40,417 bases of DNA from JBFFXF01 sp041569895 (GCA_041569895.1 JBFFXF010000027.1:1-40417), one strand, 5' to 3'. Counted from the stretch's first letter, positions 11,068 to 19,544 are shown. The notes: a model not told the origin generated them from the letters alone. A program made the numbers and translations.

Positions 11068-11676
11068 ATGGAATCCACCGGGTCGATTACCCGCGCGATC
11101 ATAGAGAACATACGGGTCAAGGGCACCGAGGGCATCGACCCGTTCGTGCGCCACTTCGGCGCCAGGCTGCTCGTCTTCATCAACTACAAGCTCGGCGAGC
11201 GCCTGCGCAGGAAGGTCGATCCGGAGGACGTGCTGCAGGACTTCTTCGCGGGGATCATCGAGAACCGCGAGAACTTCCTCGACAAGATCGACGACCGCGG
11301 CGTCCACCGCACCGTCTTCCGCATGATCGAGAACCGCATCAAGGACCTCTACGAGTGGTACTTCAAGACGCAGAAGCGCGACGGCAAGATCGAGATCCGC
11401 GAGCACAGCGGGCCGAACGGTGGCGGCTTCTCGTTCGCGCAGTTGCCCGGCAGCACCAACTCGATCAGCCGCAGGATCGAGGCGATCGACGAGTACCGCA
11501 GCCTGCAGCGCATCCTCGAGCAGCTCGAGGAGGAGCGGAAGCGCCTCTTCGTGATGAAGTTCATCGAGGAGCTCACCAACCAGGAGATGGCCGACCAGCT
11601 CGGCGTCTCGGTGAGCACCGTGAAACGCCAGACGTCCGAGCTGGTGCAGACCATCCAGCGCCTGCGGCGGGCATGA
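11068..11676 (+). CDS. RNA polymerase sigma factor, ECF-type
   Basis: A 202-residue sigma-70-family regulator. The region-2 part includes DPEDVLQDFFAGIIENRENF (core binding and -10 recognition). A linker follows, and then region 4 with a helix-turn-helix LTNQEMADQLGVSVSTVKRQ that would contact the -35 element. No anti-sigma factor gene is adjacent. Instead the upstream neighbour is a Ser/Thr kinase fusion, which matches the known planctomycete arrangement of ECF factors paired with protein kinases. The two genes are co-directional and probably form an operon. The ATG at 11068 fits the conserved start of region 2 although no Shine-Dalgarno is evident. A hairpin follows the stop. Confidence 0.92.
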   Translation: MESTGSITRAIIENIRVKGTEGIDPFVRHFGARLLVFINYKLGERLRRKVDPEDVLQDFFAGIIENRENFLDKIDDRGVHRTVFRMIENRIKDLYEWYFKTQKRDGKIEIREHSGPNGGGFSFAQLPGSTNSISRRIEAIDEYRSLQRILEQLEEERKRLFVMKFIEELTNQEMADQLGVSVSTVKRQTSELVQTIQRLRRA

Positions 11677-11680
11677 AATG

Positions 11681-11727
11681 ACACACGGGCCGTGCGGGGG
11701 GCGCACGACCCGTGTGTGAGCACGTTT
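11681..11727 (+). terminator. terminator after kinase-sigma operon
   Basis: Arms 11681-11696 and 11702-11717 pair at 15 of 16 positions (one C-A mismatch) around a 5-nt G loop. A short TTTT run follows at 11724-11727. It starts 5 nt after the sigma factor stop codon. The T-run is offset by 6 nt, so termination may be less efficient than at 8326-8362. Confidence 0.65.
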
Positions 11728-11800
11728 TGCTCGCCGGTTCTAAACCGGCGCCTTGACCCTCAGCGGGCTCCGGGCGCCCGGGTCAGAACCGGCCCCCGGG

Positions 11801-11956
11801 CTACTTCTTCGTTTCCGATTTCGGCCGGGTCGCGTCGCCCGGATTGGTCTTCGGGGTGGACGGCGGCGGGGACGCAGGAGTCTTGCCAGGCGCCGGGCCG
11901 GGCTTGGACGGCTGCGGTTTCTGGCCCTTCTTCGGAGCACTCTTGGGGTTGTTCAT
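11801..11956 (-). CDS. possible small Lys/Pro-rich protein
   Basis: A 51-codon reading frame rich in Lys, Pro, Ser and Thr (begins MNNPKSAPKKGQKPQPSKP), strongly basic, without hydrophobic segments. The ATG at 11956 has GGGAGA 5 nt upstream, a good Shine-Dalgarno, and the frame ends in TAG. Low complexity makes chance occurrence possible in this GC-rich DNA. If real, such a peptide could be an intrinsically disordered nucleic-acid-binding or cell-surface-interacting protein, but no family is recognised. Confidence 0.35.
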   Translation of the reverse strand: MNNPKSAPKKGQKPQPSKPGPAPGKTPASPPPSTPKTNPGDATRPKSETKK

Positions 11957-12382
11957 ACAATCTCCCGACGAGCACGATTTCCCGGAGCTGCGACCCCGGT
12001 CTGCGACAGGGACCCCCCCTTTCGCCCGGAGTCGTCGTCTGCTCCGCGGGGACAATCGCAAGTCGCTCGCCACGCCGACGCCGCCCGGCCGTCCCGCCGT
12101 AACCCGAGTCCGCCGGCCCGCCGGGTGGGCGGGGGCCGGTCCCGCCGCCGGCCGGGTGGCGCGGATCCGAGCGGATGTCCTCATCCGGTCCTCCGACGAA
12201 AGCAGAACCCGGCATCCGTTCGGCGGCTCTCAAACCCCGTTCCCGTTCCCGTACCCGTACCCGTTCCCGTTCCCGTGCCCGAACGGGATGGGGTCCGCCG
12301 ACACCGGAGCGGGACGCGGAAAAACCATGATTTCGAGGCTGGGACGCCAGGAAGCAACCTGCGTTTGTGCGCCTTTCGACCG
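11957..12382. other. intergenic region with hexamer array
   Basis: This 426-bp stretch lies between the possible small gene and the 3' end of the large propeller protein gene. It holds a C-rich hexamer array at 12235-12280 (CCCGTT and CCCGTA units). Read on the strand of the propeller gene the array is G-rich and lies about 100 bp beyond its stop codon. Nothing else is recognisable. Confidence 0.6.
12235..12280 (-). repeat. GGGAAC/GGGTAC hexamer array (G-quadruplex type on minus strand)
   Basis: Eight C-triplets or quadruplets separated by GTT, GTA or GTG on the plus strand, so the minus strand has G3N3 periodicity. No protein is credible across it. Confidence 0.85.
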
Positions 12383-15300
12383 CTACTCCGTGCACTCGAG
12401 GAGATCGTCGACGCTGCGGTCGAGGCCGAAACCGGGGAAGGGCGACTCGGGCGGGGGGCCCTGGTTGAAGAGGTAGTTGAGGAGGGCCACCGCGTCGGCG
12501 AGGTCGACGACGTTCGCGCCGGTGCCGCTGTCGACGCTGTCGTCGGTGTTGGCGGCGTCGAGGCAGGGGACGTCCGCCCCGCCGACGAAGAGCCAGACGA
12601 GGATGCGCACGGCGTCGCTGACGTCGAGGATGCCGTCGTTGTTGGCGTCGCCGCGGACGAAGCCGAGCGGCACCTCGAAGGTGAAGGCGCCCTCCGACGA
12701 CCGCACCGAGACGCTGACGTTCCGCGTCGTCTTCGGGGTGTCGTCGACACGGACAGCGATGGCCGCCCGCGAGGCCGGAGCGTCGACCGTCTCGCTCTCC
12801 GGCGTCGCCTCGGCGCCGTCGACGAAGACCGCCACGCCGAGCTCGGCGAACGTCTTGCCGGTGGTTCCGTAATCGACGGCGAGGTCGAGCTCGACCGGGG
12901 TGTCCCACTTCGCCCGCGCGGGCGCCGGGGTGACCTGCTGCACCGGCGGGAAGGTCGCCGCGACCAGCGCCAGCGTGCCGCCCGAGGCGGCGACCACCAG
13001 CGCCGAGTCGTCCGCGGCGTAGGCGAAGTCGAGGATCTCGCCGAGGGTGTCGACGTCGAGGGGCAACGACGACTGCCCGCGGGCGAAGCCCCCGCCGGAG
13101 GCGTCGACGACGCTGACCTCGTCGATCGTCGACCCGAGCGCGCCGAGCCCGACGAGGATCTCGTCGCCGTCGAGGTTGTCGACCCCGTCCGCCCAGCGCG
13201 GGTCGCGGTTGGTGAACACGCCGCCGTCGCCGGCGAGGACGGCGCGAGCGGTCTCCATGCCGTCGCTCGGCCGGAAACCGATCAGGCACTCGATCGCCGG
13301 CTCGCTGACCGAGAAGTTGATCGAGTTCTGGATGGTCAGGAGGTTGCCGCCCCGGGAGGCCAGCCCGTGGTAGTCGTGCCGGTCGGCCGCGGGCGAGCCC
13401 GACAGCGTCGTGTCGATGTCGAACACCGGCGTCGCGGGCGAGGCGGTGTCGCCGAGCGCCAGGTGGTAGACCCGCCCGTCGCCGAGCAGCGCGAAGAAGC
13501 GCATCGGGTCGGCGGGATCGACCTCGAGCCCGGTGATGGTCTCGGTGGTGAACGGCACGGCGGGCAGTCCGAAGTCCCGCACGAAGACCAGCGACCCGGC
13601 GTTGATCTCGAAGAGCGCCAGCACGTCCTGCACCGCCGCGAGCACCTCGCCGGTCGAGGTGATGGCGAGCGCCGTCGCGTCGAGCGCGTAGAGCGCCGCG
13701 GTCTCTGTGTTGACGTCCGACACCGAGCCCTCGCCGATGGTCACCGTCGAGCCGATCGGCTCCGAGGACGGCAGGCCGCCACCCGCGCCACCGCCGATCG
13801 CGGCGCCGCCGCCAAGGTCGCCGCCGATGTCGGCCCCGATGTCCGGCGGAGGGATCGGATCGCCGCCCGCCGGCTGACAGTCGCCGAAGCCGCGGACTTC
13901 GTAGCGGTTGATGCCGCCACGCGGCGAGCGGTCCGTGAAGCAGTACTCGTCCGGCCCGCACTCCTCGACCGGCCCGCGGAAGATCGGCCGTCCGTTTCGG
14001 CGCACCTCGTACTCGCAGAACCGGATCGGCGCGGTCCAGCGCAGATCGACGGTGCCCTCCGGCGTAACCGACAGGCGCAGCGCGCCGAGCGGGGGAAAGC
14101 GTTGCACGGGGGGCGGCGTCGGGTCGAAGGGGTTGTCGAGGCGTCGCGTCTCGAGGCGGTTCTCGAAGAGGTCGCCGTCGGAGTCGACGTCCTGCGCCGA
14201 CACGTTCGCGGCGACGAAACCGGTGACGTCCGAACCGAGCTGGTCGCCGAGGACGTCGCCCTCGAGCGCGAAGATCTCCGTCTTGCCCGCCGCGGGATCG
14301 TCGCTCAGCGGGCGCGTGATCTTCTGCGTCGTCTCGCTCCCCTCCGAGAGTAACCAGAGGTTCTGCTGTCCGTCGAAGACGAGGTCGACGCGATCCCGGA
14401 TGGCGCCGGGCTCGATCCGGAACTGGCCGAGGGCCGAGCCGTTCGCCGCGAACGCGAGCACGCGATCCTCGGCGAGGACGACGCTGTTGCCGGCGGCGTC
14501 GACCGCGAGGCCGTCGCCCTTCGACAGGAACCTCCGCCACAGGACGTTGCCGTTCGGCGACACCCTGGCGAGCTCGAGCCTCGACCGCAGCACGAGGACG
14601 CCCTCCGCGTCGACCGCGAGCAGGTGGTACGGGATTCCCGGGCGCGTCGCCGGGAACTCGAAGACCAGTCGTCGCCGCAGCGACAGCTTGGCATCGAGCG
14701 CGACGACCTCGTAGCGGTCGTTCCCCTGCGCTCCGGCCCAGAGGAGGCCCGACGGAGCGGGCGCGAGGTTGATGAGACCGACGGCCTCCGGGAAGCGGAA
14801 CGCCAGGGGGACCTCTCCCGCGGGCGCGTCCGGATCGATGCGGTAGACGGCGCTGTCGATCGCGATCCAGCCGAAGCCGTCGAACGCGACGATGCCGTGA
14901 GCGACGCGCCCCTCGATTCCGAGCTGGAGGATGTCGATCAGCTCGCCGGTCGCCGCCTCGACGCGCGAGACGAGCGGCGTCGCGCCGGCGAGCGCGAGCG
15001 ACCAGAGGACGTTGCTGCCGTCGACGGCGAGGCCGGCGAAGCCGGGAAGCTCGAGCCGGAACGGCTCGCCGAGCCGGCCGTCGAGCTCGATCGGCCGGAT
15101 GGACATCGATCTGGCGAAGTAGGCGTGAAGGCGGTTCGACGGCGGCCTCTGGCGCTCGACGTCCTCCGGGGGAACGAGCGTCTGCCCGAAGACGTCGTCG
15201 GTCTCGTTGCGGTCGCTGACGCCGACGGGCGCGAGCAGCGGCGACGGCGAGTGGAACACGGCCTCGCGACGGATGCCCGGTCGCGGCACCTCGGTGAGCG

Positions 15301-16624
15301 ATCCGGTGAAGGGCTCCACCGGCGACCTCCCCGCCGCGAGAAGGGTCCGCGACGCGCGGGTGACGAGCGTCGTCTGGCGCGTCTCGAGGTCGTGCAGGTA
15401 GACGTCGGGCGAGCCGTTGGTGTCGTCGGACGTCAGGTCGGAGAGGCTGGTGAACAGCACGGCGCGCCCGTCCGGGGCGATGTCGCAGATCATCGCGCCG
15501 CGCGGGGACGGTCGCCCCGCCGAGTCGACGCTGACGATGGCCGTGGTCTGGAGCTCGCGGTCGCGCACGAGGACCTGCTCGACCCCGCCGACCGTGCTCA
15601 CGAAGGCGACGCGCCGACCAACGTCATCGACGCGCGGAAAGCGAGATGGTCCCGGCAGCTTCTTGCCGCCCGCGTCGACGCTGATCAGCTCGAAGGGCTG
15701 TCTGCCCGCCCGGAAGAGGACGATGTCGGAGAGTCGATCGCCATCGAGCTGCGGCGTGAAGCTCGTCGCCTCGGTGGCGAAGACCGTCACGCGTCCGTCG
15801 GCGTTGATGTCCGGCGTCTCGGACGGGCCGTCCGGCAGGCTGCCGTCGGGCGGGAGGAGGCGGATCGTCTGGGGATCGTCGACGAGGTGCAGGTGGATGA
15901 TCGGCACCTTGAGCGGGTCGGGGATGACCGGGTCCGCGATGTTCCCTGCGAGCGATCTGAAGGCCACCACGGCGCCGTCGCGCGAGATCCTCGCCTGGTC
16001 GCTCGGGCCGTTGCCGGACCCCCGGGGATCCTGATCGAGGCCGGGCGTCAGCAGCCGGATGATCGAGCGGTCGTCGATCGCCTGATAGAGGTAGACATCG
16101 GGGAACCCATCCATATCGGGTTGGTCGAAGTCGAGGTTCGTCGACTGACTGGTGAAGACGCAGCGGATGACTCCGTTCGACCGCGCCGGGTCGTTGAGCG
16201 ACGCCCCGGTGCTGGGCCCCTTTTTGACGACGCGCGAGTCGACGTGGCTGATCGCCGTCAGGCGCTCCTTCAGCCGCTCGAGGAGATAGATGTCGGGGAC
16301 GGTGTCCTCGTCCTCGATGGCGAGGTCGGGCGCGGCCGACTCGAACGCGACGACGGAGCCGAAGGAATCGACGCTCGGAAAGCGCGATGGGCCGCCTCCG
16401 GAGCGCGGCTCCTCGATCGGCCGGCTGAGGAGCTCGGGGACGGGGACGCCCTGGGCGTCGAGCCGGGGCGACAGCGCCGCGAGCGTGATGCCGACGGCTG
16501 CCGCCAGGCCTCTCGCGAGGGGCGCCCGAGACGGTCGGATTCGCCGCGCCGGGGCGTCGTCACGGGCATCGTCACGGGCATCGTCACGACCGGAGCGCTC
16601 GCGGACTCGTCGTAGAGATCTCAA
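12383..16624 (-). CDS. large secreted multi-propeller protein with dockerin-like C-terminus
   Basis: A 1413-residue exported protein. I place the start at TTG 16624: AGGAG lies 8 nt upstream and a hydrophobic signal core (LAAAVGITLAALSP) follows at residues 39-52, with likely cleavage after LDAQ. Residues 60-420 contain about six TolB/PD40-like blades (RFPSVDSFGSVVAFES, RISRDGAVVAFRS, DIAPDGRAVLFTS). Residues 450-770 look like a second propeller of NHL/Vgb type, then comes an FN3-like unit (LRWTAPIRFCEYEVRRNG). A third propeller-like region follows, then an Ig-like stretch (VELDLAVDYGTTGKTF), and a dockerin-like tail with two calcium-loop units, GDANNDGILDVSDAV and a second ending VDLADAVALLNYLF. 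No enzymatic motif is seen. Probable roles are surface attachment or complex assembly. A promoter and a dyad lie just upstream. Confidence 0.88.
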   Translation of the reverse strand: MRSLRRVRERSGRDDARDDARDDAPARRIRPSRAPLARGLAAAVGITLAALSPRLDAQGVPVPELLSRPIEEPRSGGGPSRFPSVDSFGSVVAFESAAPDLAIEDEDTVPDIYLLERLKERLTAISHVDSRVVKKGPSTGASLNDPARSNGVIRCVFTSQSTNLDFDQPDMDGFPDVYLYQAIDDRSIIRLLTPGLDQDPRGSGNGPSDQARISRDGAVVAFRSLAGNIADPVIPDPLKVPIIHLHLVDDPQTIRLLPPDGSLPDGPSETPDINADGRVTVFATEATSFTPQLDGDRLSDIVLFRAGRQPFELISVDAGGKKLPGPSRFPRVDDVGRRVAFVSTVGGVEQVLVRDRELQTTAIVSVDSAGRPSPRGAMICDIAPDGRAVLFTSLSDLTSDDTNGSPDVYLHDLETRQTTLVTRASRTLLAAGRSPVEPFTGSLTEVPRPGIRREAVFHSPSPLLAPVGVSDRNETDDVFGQTLVPPEDVERQRPPSNRLHAYFARSMSIRPIELDGRLGEPFRLELPGFAGLAVDGSNVLWSLALAGATPLVSRVEAATGELIDILQLGIEGRVAHGIVAFDGFGWIAIDSAVYRIDPDAPAGEVPLAFRFPEAVGLINLAPAPSGLLWAGAQGNDRYEVVALDAKLSLRRRLVFEFPATRPGIPYHLLAVDAEGVLVLRSRLELARVSPNGNVLWRRFLSKGDGLAVDAAGNSVVLAEDRVLAFAANGSALGQFRIEPGAIRDRVDLVFDGQQNLWLLSEGSETTQKITRPLSDDPAAGKTEIFALEGDVLGDQLGSDVTGFVAANVSAQDVDSDGDLFENRLETRRLDNPFDPTPPPVQRFPPLGALRLSVTPEGTVDLRWTAPIRFCEYEVRRNGRPIFRGPVEECGPDEYCFTDRSPRGGINRYEVRGFGDCQPAGGDPIPPPDIGADIGGDLGGGAAIGGGAGGGLPSSEPIGSTVTIGEGSVSDVNTETAALYALDATALAITSTGEVLAAVQDVLALFEINAGSLVFVRDFGLPAVPFTTETITGLEVDPADPMRFFALLGDGRVYHLALGDTASPATPVFDIDTTLSGSPAADRHDYHGLASRGGNLLTIQNSINFSVSEPAIECLIGFRPSDGMETARAVLAGDGGVFTNRDPRWADGVDNLDGDEILVGLGALGSTIDEVSVVDASGGGFARGQSSLPLDVDTLGEILDFAYAADDSALVVAASGGTLALVAATFPPVQQVTPAPARAKWDTPVELDLAVDYGTTGKTFAELGVAVFVDGAEATPESETVDAPASRAAIAVRVDDTPKTTRNVSVSVRSSEGAFTFEVPLGFVRGDANNDGILDVSDAVRILVWLFVGGADVPCLDAANTDDSVDSGTGANVVDLADAVALLNYLFNQGPPPESPFPGFGLDRSVDDLLECTE

Positions 16625-16716
16625 GGCGACATCTCCTGGAGGTTGCGGCCCGTTGACTGCGCGCGGGCAGGAAGCTCTCCGCGCTGCCCTCGTTTCGGCC
16701 CGGATGAACCCGGATA

Positions 16717-16741
16717 AACCCGGGTGGCGACGACCCGGGTT
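16717..16741. promoter_or_regulatory. operator-like inverted repeat upstream of propeller protein gene
   Basis: A perfect 9-bp dyad, AACCCGGGT (16717-16725) and ACCCGGGTT (16733-16741), with a 7-nt centre. It begins one base downstream of the TATAAT box on the minus strand, so it would overlap the transcription start. A partial third copy of the half-site (AACCCGGAT) begins at 16708. This placement suits a repressor site; a hairpin in the RNA leader is the alternative. Confidence 0.45.
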
Positions 16742-16742
16742 G

Positions 16743-16770
16743 ATTATAAAGCGTTCCGGGGCTTTGAGAA
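16743..16770 (-). promoter_or_regulatory. sigma-70-like promoter for propeller protein gene
   Basis: The minus strand reads TTCTCA (16770-16765), a 16-nt spacer and a consensus TATAAT (16748-16743). This is one of very few AT-rich spots in the gap, and it faces the TTG start at 16624, giving a leader of about 110 nt. Confidence 0.5.
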
Positions 16771-16946
16771 CCCCGTCAGCCGGGTCCGTTCTCCGATGTG
16801 GCCCGCCGCTCTGCCCACGGAGCGGGTTTTGAAACACCCCCTCATCGGGGGGACCGCGGGGCGGGAGGCTCACCCGCCCGGGTCGCGCGCCCTGGTCCCG
16901 CCTCCTGAGTCCTGAAGGTTCCCTCCGATCGTCGCGACTGCTGGCG

Positions 16947-16994
16947 GTGGACCGTGGTCCGTGGACCGTGGCCGTGACCGTGGACCGTGACCGT
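16947..16994. repeat. GGACCGT-type short tandem array, second copy
   Basis: Units GGACCGT, GGTCCGT, GGCCGT and TGACCGT repeat in the gap before trmI. It is the same family as at 60-130. The rest of the 462-bp gap 16625-17086 holds the promoter and dyad described separately and several CCCGGG-rich short inverted repeats, with no gene. Confidence 0.8.
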
Positions 16995-17086
16995 CTTTCA
17001 AACCTTGAGGATTTCGGCGCAGGCGTACTAGCTCCTTGTAACCCGTTCCTTGTGACCCGAACAGGCGTCCGGTTACCATTCGACGC

Positions 17087-17953
17087 ATGAGCGGCCTCCT
17101 CCACTCCGGAGAGCGGGCGGCCGTCGAGCCGTTCCGCGCCGGCGAGCCGGTGATCTTCATCGACCGCAAGACGCGCAAGTACCTCGCGATCCTCAGCGAG
17201 GAGCTGCGTTTCAACCTCCGCGGCGGCTTTCTGCACGGGGTCGACATCATCGGCGCGCTTCCCGGGTCGCTGCTCCACACCTCGCGCGGCGAGGCCGTGC
17301 GCGCCTACCGCGCCACGCTCGAGGAGTACGTGCTGCTGATGCCGCGGGGCGCGCAGGTGGTGCCGCCGAAGGACATCGGCTACATCGTGCAGTGGGGCGA
17401 CGTGTTCCCCGGGGCGGTGGTCGTCGAGGCCGGCGTCGGGTCCGGCGCGCTCACCCTCGGCCTGCTGCGCGCCGTCGGATCGAGCGGCCGGGTGATCTCC
17501 TTCGAGCTGCGCGAGGACTTCATCAACCTGGCACGCAAGAACCTGGGCAACTGGCCGGAGCGTCTCGACGCTCGCTGGGAGGTCCGCCACGGCAACGTCC
17601 ACGAGGAGCTCGCCGGCCTCTCCGAGATCGACCGCATCGTGCTCGACCTCCCCGACCCGTGGGAGGCGCTCGACGGCGCCGCCGAGGCGCTCCGTCCCGG
17701 GGGGTTCCTGCTGGCGTACAACCCGTCGGTGCGGCAGGTCGACCGACTCGTCGACGCGGTCCTCTCCCACCGCGAGTTCAAGGAGCCCGAGGTCAGCGAG
17801 GTCATCGTGCGCCCGTGGATCGCCGACCGACTGCGCCTGCGCCCGTCGCTCCGCATCGTCGGCCACTCGGGTTTTCTCACCAGAACTCGCCGCCGTTCTC
17901 CGGTGGAGCCGGCAGAGGATTTGGGGCGCGGTGGGGACGGTGGTGGCGAGTAG
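17087..17953 (+). CDS. trmI: tRNA (adenine-N1)-methyltransferase, TrmI family
   Basis: A 288-residue SAM-dependent methyltransferase. The N-terminal beta domain (about 1-75, FIDRKTRKYLAILSEE, GALPGS) precedes the Rossmann domain. The SAM site is VVEAGVGSGALTLGLLRAVG near 120, followed by the acidic VISFELRED, and the catalytic-region motif is VLDLPDPWEALD near 190. The family methylates N1 of A58 in the T-loop of tRNA. The length fits TrmI, with an extra low-complexity C-terminal tail (about 265-288). It is followed at 86 nt by the lactonase gene on the same strand. No Shine-Dalgarno is obvious before the ATG. Confidence 0.93.
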   Translation: MSGLLHSGERAAVEPFRAGEPVIFIDRKTRKYLAILSEELRFNLRGGFLHGVDIIGALPGSLLHTSRGEAVRAYRATLEEYVLLMPRGAQVVPPKDIGYIVQWGDVFPGAVVVEAGVGSGALTLGLLRAVGSSGRVISFELREDFINLARKNLGNWPERLDARWEVRHGNVHEELAGLSEIDRIVLDLPDPWEALDGAAEALRPGGFLLAYNPSVRQVDRLVDAVLSHREFKEPEVSEVIVRPWIADRLRLRPSLRIVGHSGFLTRTRRRSPVEPAEDLGRGGDGGGE

Positions 17954-17960
17954 GATCGGG

Positions 17961-18001
17961 TATATTCGGGCACGGGAACGGGGACGGGAACGGGGACGGG
18001 G
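17961..18001 (+). promoter_or_regulatory. -10-like box followed by G-quadruplex-type array
   Basis: TATATT at 17961-17966 is followed directly by GGG at 17968 and a regular G3-4/N2-3 array to 18001 (GGGCACGGGAACGGGGACGG, then more). If the -10 is used, transcripts would begin inside the array. The SMP-30 start codon is 39 nt further. No good -35 is present. Confidence 0.4.
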
Positions 18002-18039
18002 ACGTCGTTCACGAAACCATGAGGAAACGGAGGCACGAC

Positions 18040-19497
18040 ATGAACCGCACGATCACGACGCTCGCAGGCTGCGCGCTGCTCGCGCTCGTCTGTCACACCG
18101 TTCGAGGCGATGACCGAGGGGAGGACGCCGAGAAGGCGCTCACGTTCGCGGACATCGTCAAGGATGGAGCGACCGTGCGTCAGGTCGCCGATGGGTTCCG
18201 CTTCACCGAGGGGCCAGCGTGGGACGGGAAGTCGATGCTGCTCTTCAGCGACATCCCGGCGAGCCGCATCGTCGAGCTGCTGCCCGACGGAACGACGCGC
18301 GACTTCCTCGCGCCGTCGGGTCGCGCCAACGGGCTTATGTTCGACACCGCCGGATACCTCTACGCGTGCCAGGGCGGCGAGCGCCGCGTCGTGCGTGTCG
18401 ACATCGCCGGCGGTAAGAAGATCACGCCGATCGCCGAGCGCTTCGAGGGCAAGCCGTTCAACAGCCCGAACGACCTCGCGCTCGACGGCCGCGGCGGGCT
18501 CTACTTCACCGATCCGCGCTACGGGCGATCGGACGACCTCGAGCAACCGGTGATGGGCGTCTATTACGTCGACAAGTCGGGCGCGGTGACGCGGGTGATC
18601 GATTCGCTCGAGCGGCCGAACGGCATCCTCGTCTCGCCGGACGGCAAGACGCTCTGGGTCGCCGAGCCGAATCGTCGCGAGCTCTACCGCTTCTCGATCG
18701 ACGCTCCCGGGAAGATCTCCGGCAAGCAACTCGTCTACACGGGCGACGCCGAGCTCGACGGCGGCGGCCCGGACGGCATGGCACACGACGAGCACGGCAA
18801 CGTCTACGCGACCTACTCGGGCATCGTCGTCCTCGATCCGAAGGGGAAGCTGCTCGGCCGCATTGCGGTGCCGGAGCGTCCGGCGAACTGCACCTTCGGC
18901 GGCAAGGAGAACCGCACGCTGTTCATCACCGCGCGACGCGGGCTCTACGCCATCGACCTCGGCGTGCGAGGCGCGCCGCTGCGACCTGGGGTCGGCGCCG
19001 CGCCCGCCAGCGTGGCGACGCGCGCCATCGAGGTCGGCGGCCTCGAGCTTCTCCTGCCGTCGACGTGGAAGCAGACCGAGATCCCGCCGGCGCTACGACA
19101 GTTCCGGCTGGCGCAGTTCGAGATCCCGCTGGCGGCGGGCGACGAGGAACCGGCGGAGCTCGTCGTCTACCGCTTCCCTGGCGGCCGCGCCGGCACGGAC
19201 GCCGAGAACGTCAAGCGGTGGATCGATCAGTTCGAGTCGGAGGGCCGGAAGTCGGCGACCGAGAAGGGCACCTCGAAGCTCGGCGAGTACACGCTCGTCG
19301 AGATCACCGGCACGTACAACAAGTCGGTCGGCCCGCCGTTCCTGCGCCAGTCGAAGCCGGTCGCAGGCGCGCGCATGGTCGCCGCCATCCTGCACGCCGG
19401 AAAGGAAACCCTCTACCTGAAGGCGACCGGCCTCGACAAAACGATGACCGGAGCCGCGACCGCGCTCAAGGCGGCCTTCGGCGCCCCGGCGAAGTGA
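18040..19497 (+). CDS. secreted SMP-30/gluconolactonase-family protein with extra C-terminal domain
   Basis: A 485-residue exported protein. Signal peptide residues 1-23 (TLAGCALLALVCHTVRG). Residues 35-315 form an SMP-30/gluconolactonase six-bladed propeller: FTEGPAWDG, SPNDLALDGRGGLYFTD, RPNGILVSPDGKTLWVAE and GGGPDGMAHDEHGNVYAT supply the Glu, Asn and Asp that bind the divalent metal in this family. Such enzymes hydrolyse sugar lactones. Residues 330-485 form a second, unrecognised alpha/beta domain (GGLELLLPSTWK, AELVVYRFPGG, YTLVEITGTYNKSVGPPF, KETLYLKATGLDKTM). ATG 18040 was preferred over ATG 18019 because GGAGG lies 8 nt before it and the signal peptide begins there. Confidence 0.9.
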   Translation: MNRTITTLAGCALLALVCHTVRGDDRGEDAEKALTFADIVKDGATVRQVADGFRFTEGPAWDGKSMLLFSDIPASRIVELLPDGTTRDFLAPSGRANGLMFDTAGYLYACQGGERRVVRVDIAGGKKITPIAERFEGKPFNSPNDLALDGRGGLYFTDPRYGRSDDLEQPVMGVYYVDKSGAVTRVIDSLERPNGILVSPDGKTLWVAEPNRRELYRFSIDAPGKISGKQLVYTGDAELDGGGPDGMAHDEHGNVYATYSGIVVLDPKGKLLGRIAVPERPANCTFGGKENRTLFITARRGLYAIDLGVRGAPLRPGVGAAPASVATRAIEVGGLELLLPSTWKQTEIPPALRQFRLAQFEIPLAAGDEEPAELVVYRFPGGRAGTDAENVKRWIDQFESEGRKSATEKGTSKLGEYTLVEITGTYNKSVGPPFLRQSKPVAGARMVAAILHAGKETLYLKATGLDKTMTGAATALKAAFGAPAK

Positions 19498-19544
19498 GCG
19501 CTGAGCCATCCAGCCCCGACCCTCAGCCATCCCGCAGCCATCCC

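Noticed and set aside
12280..12310. Further copy of module 3 after the 12.2-kb array
   Set aside because: Only scattered matches (CCCGAA, TCCGCCG) can be aligned, below what I would accept.
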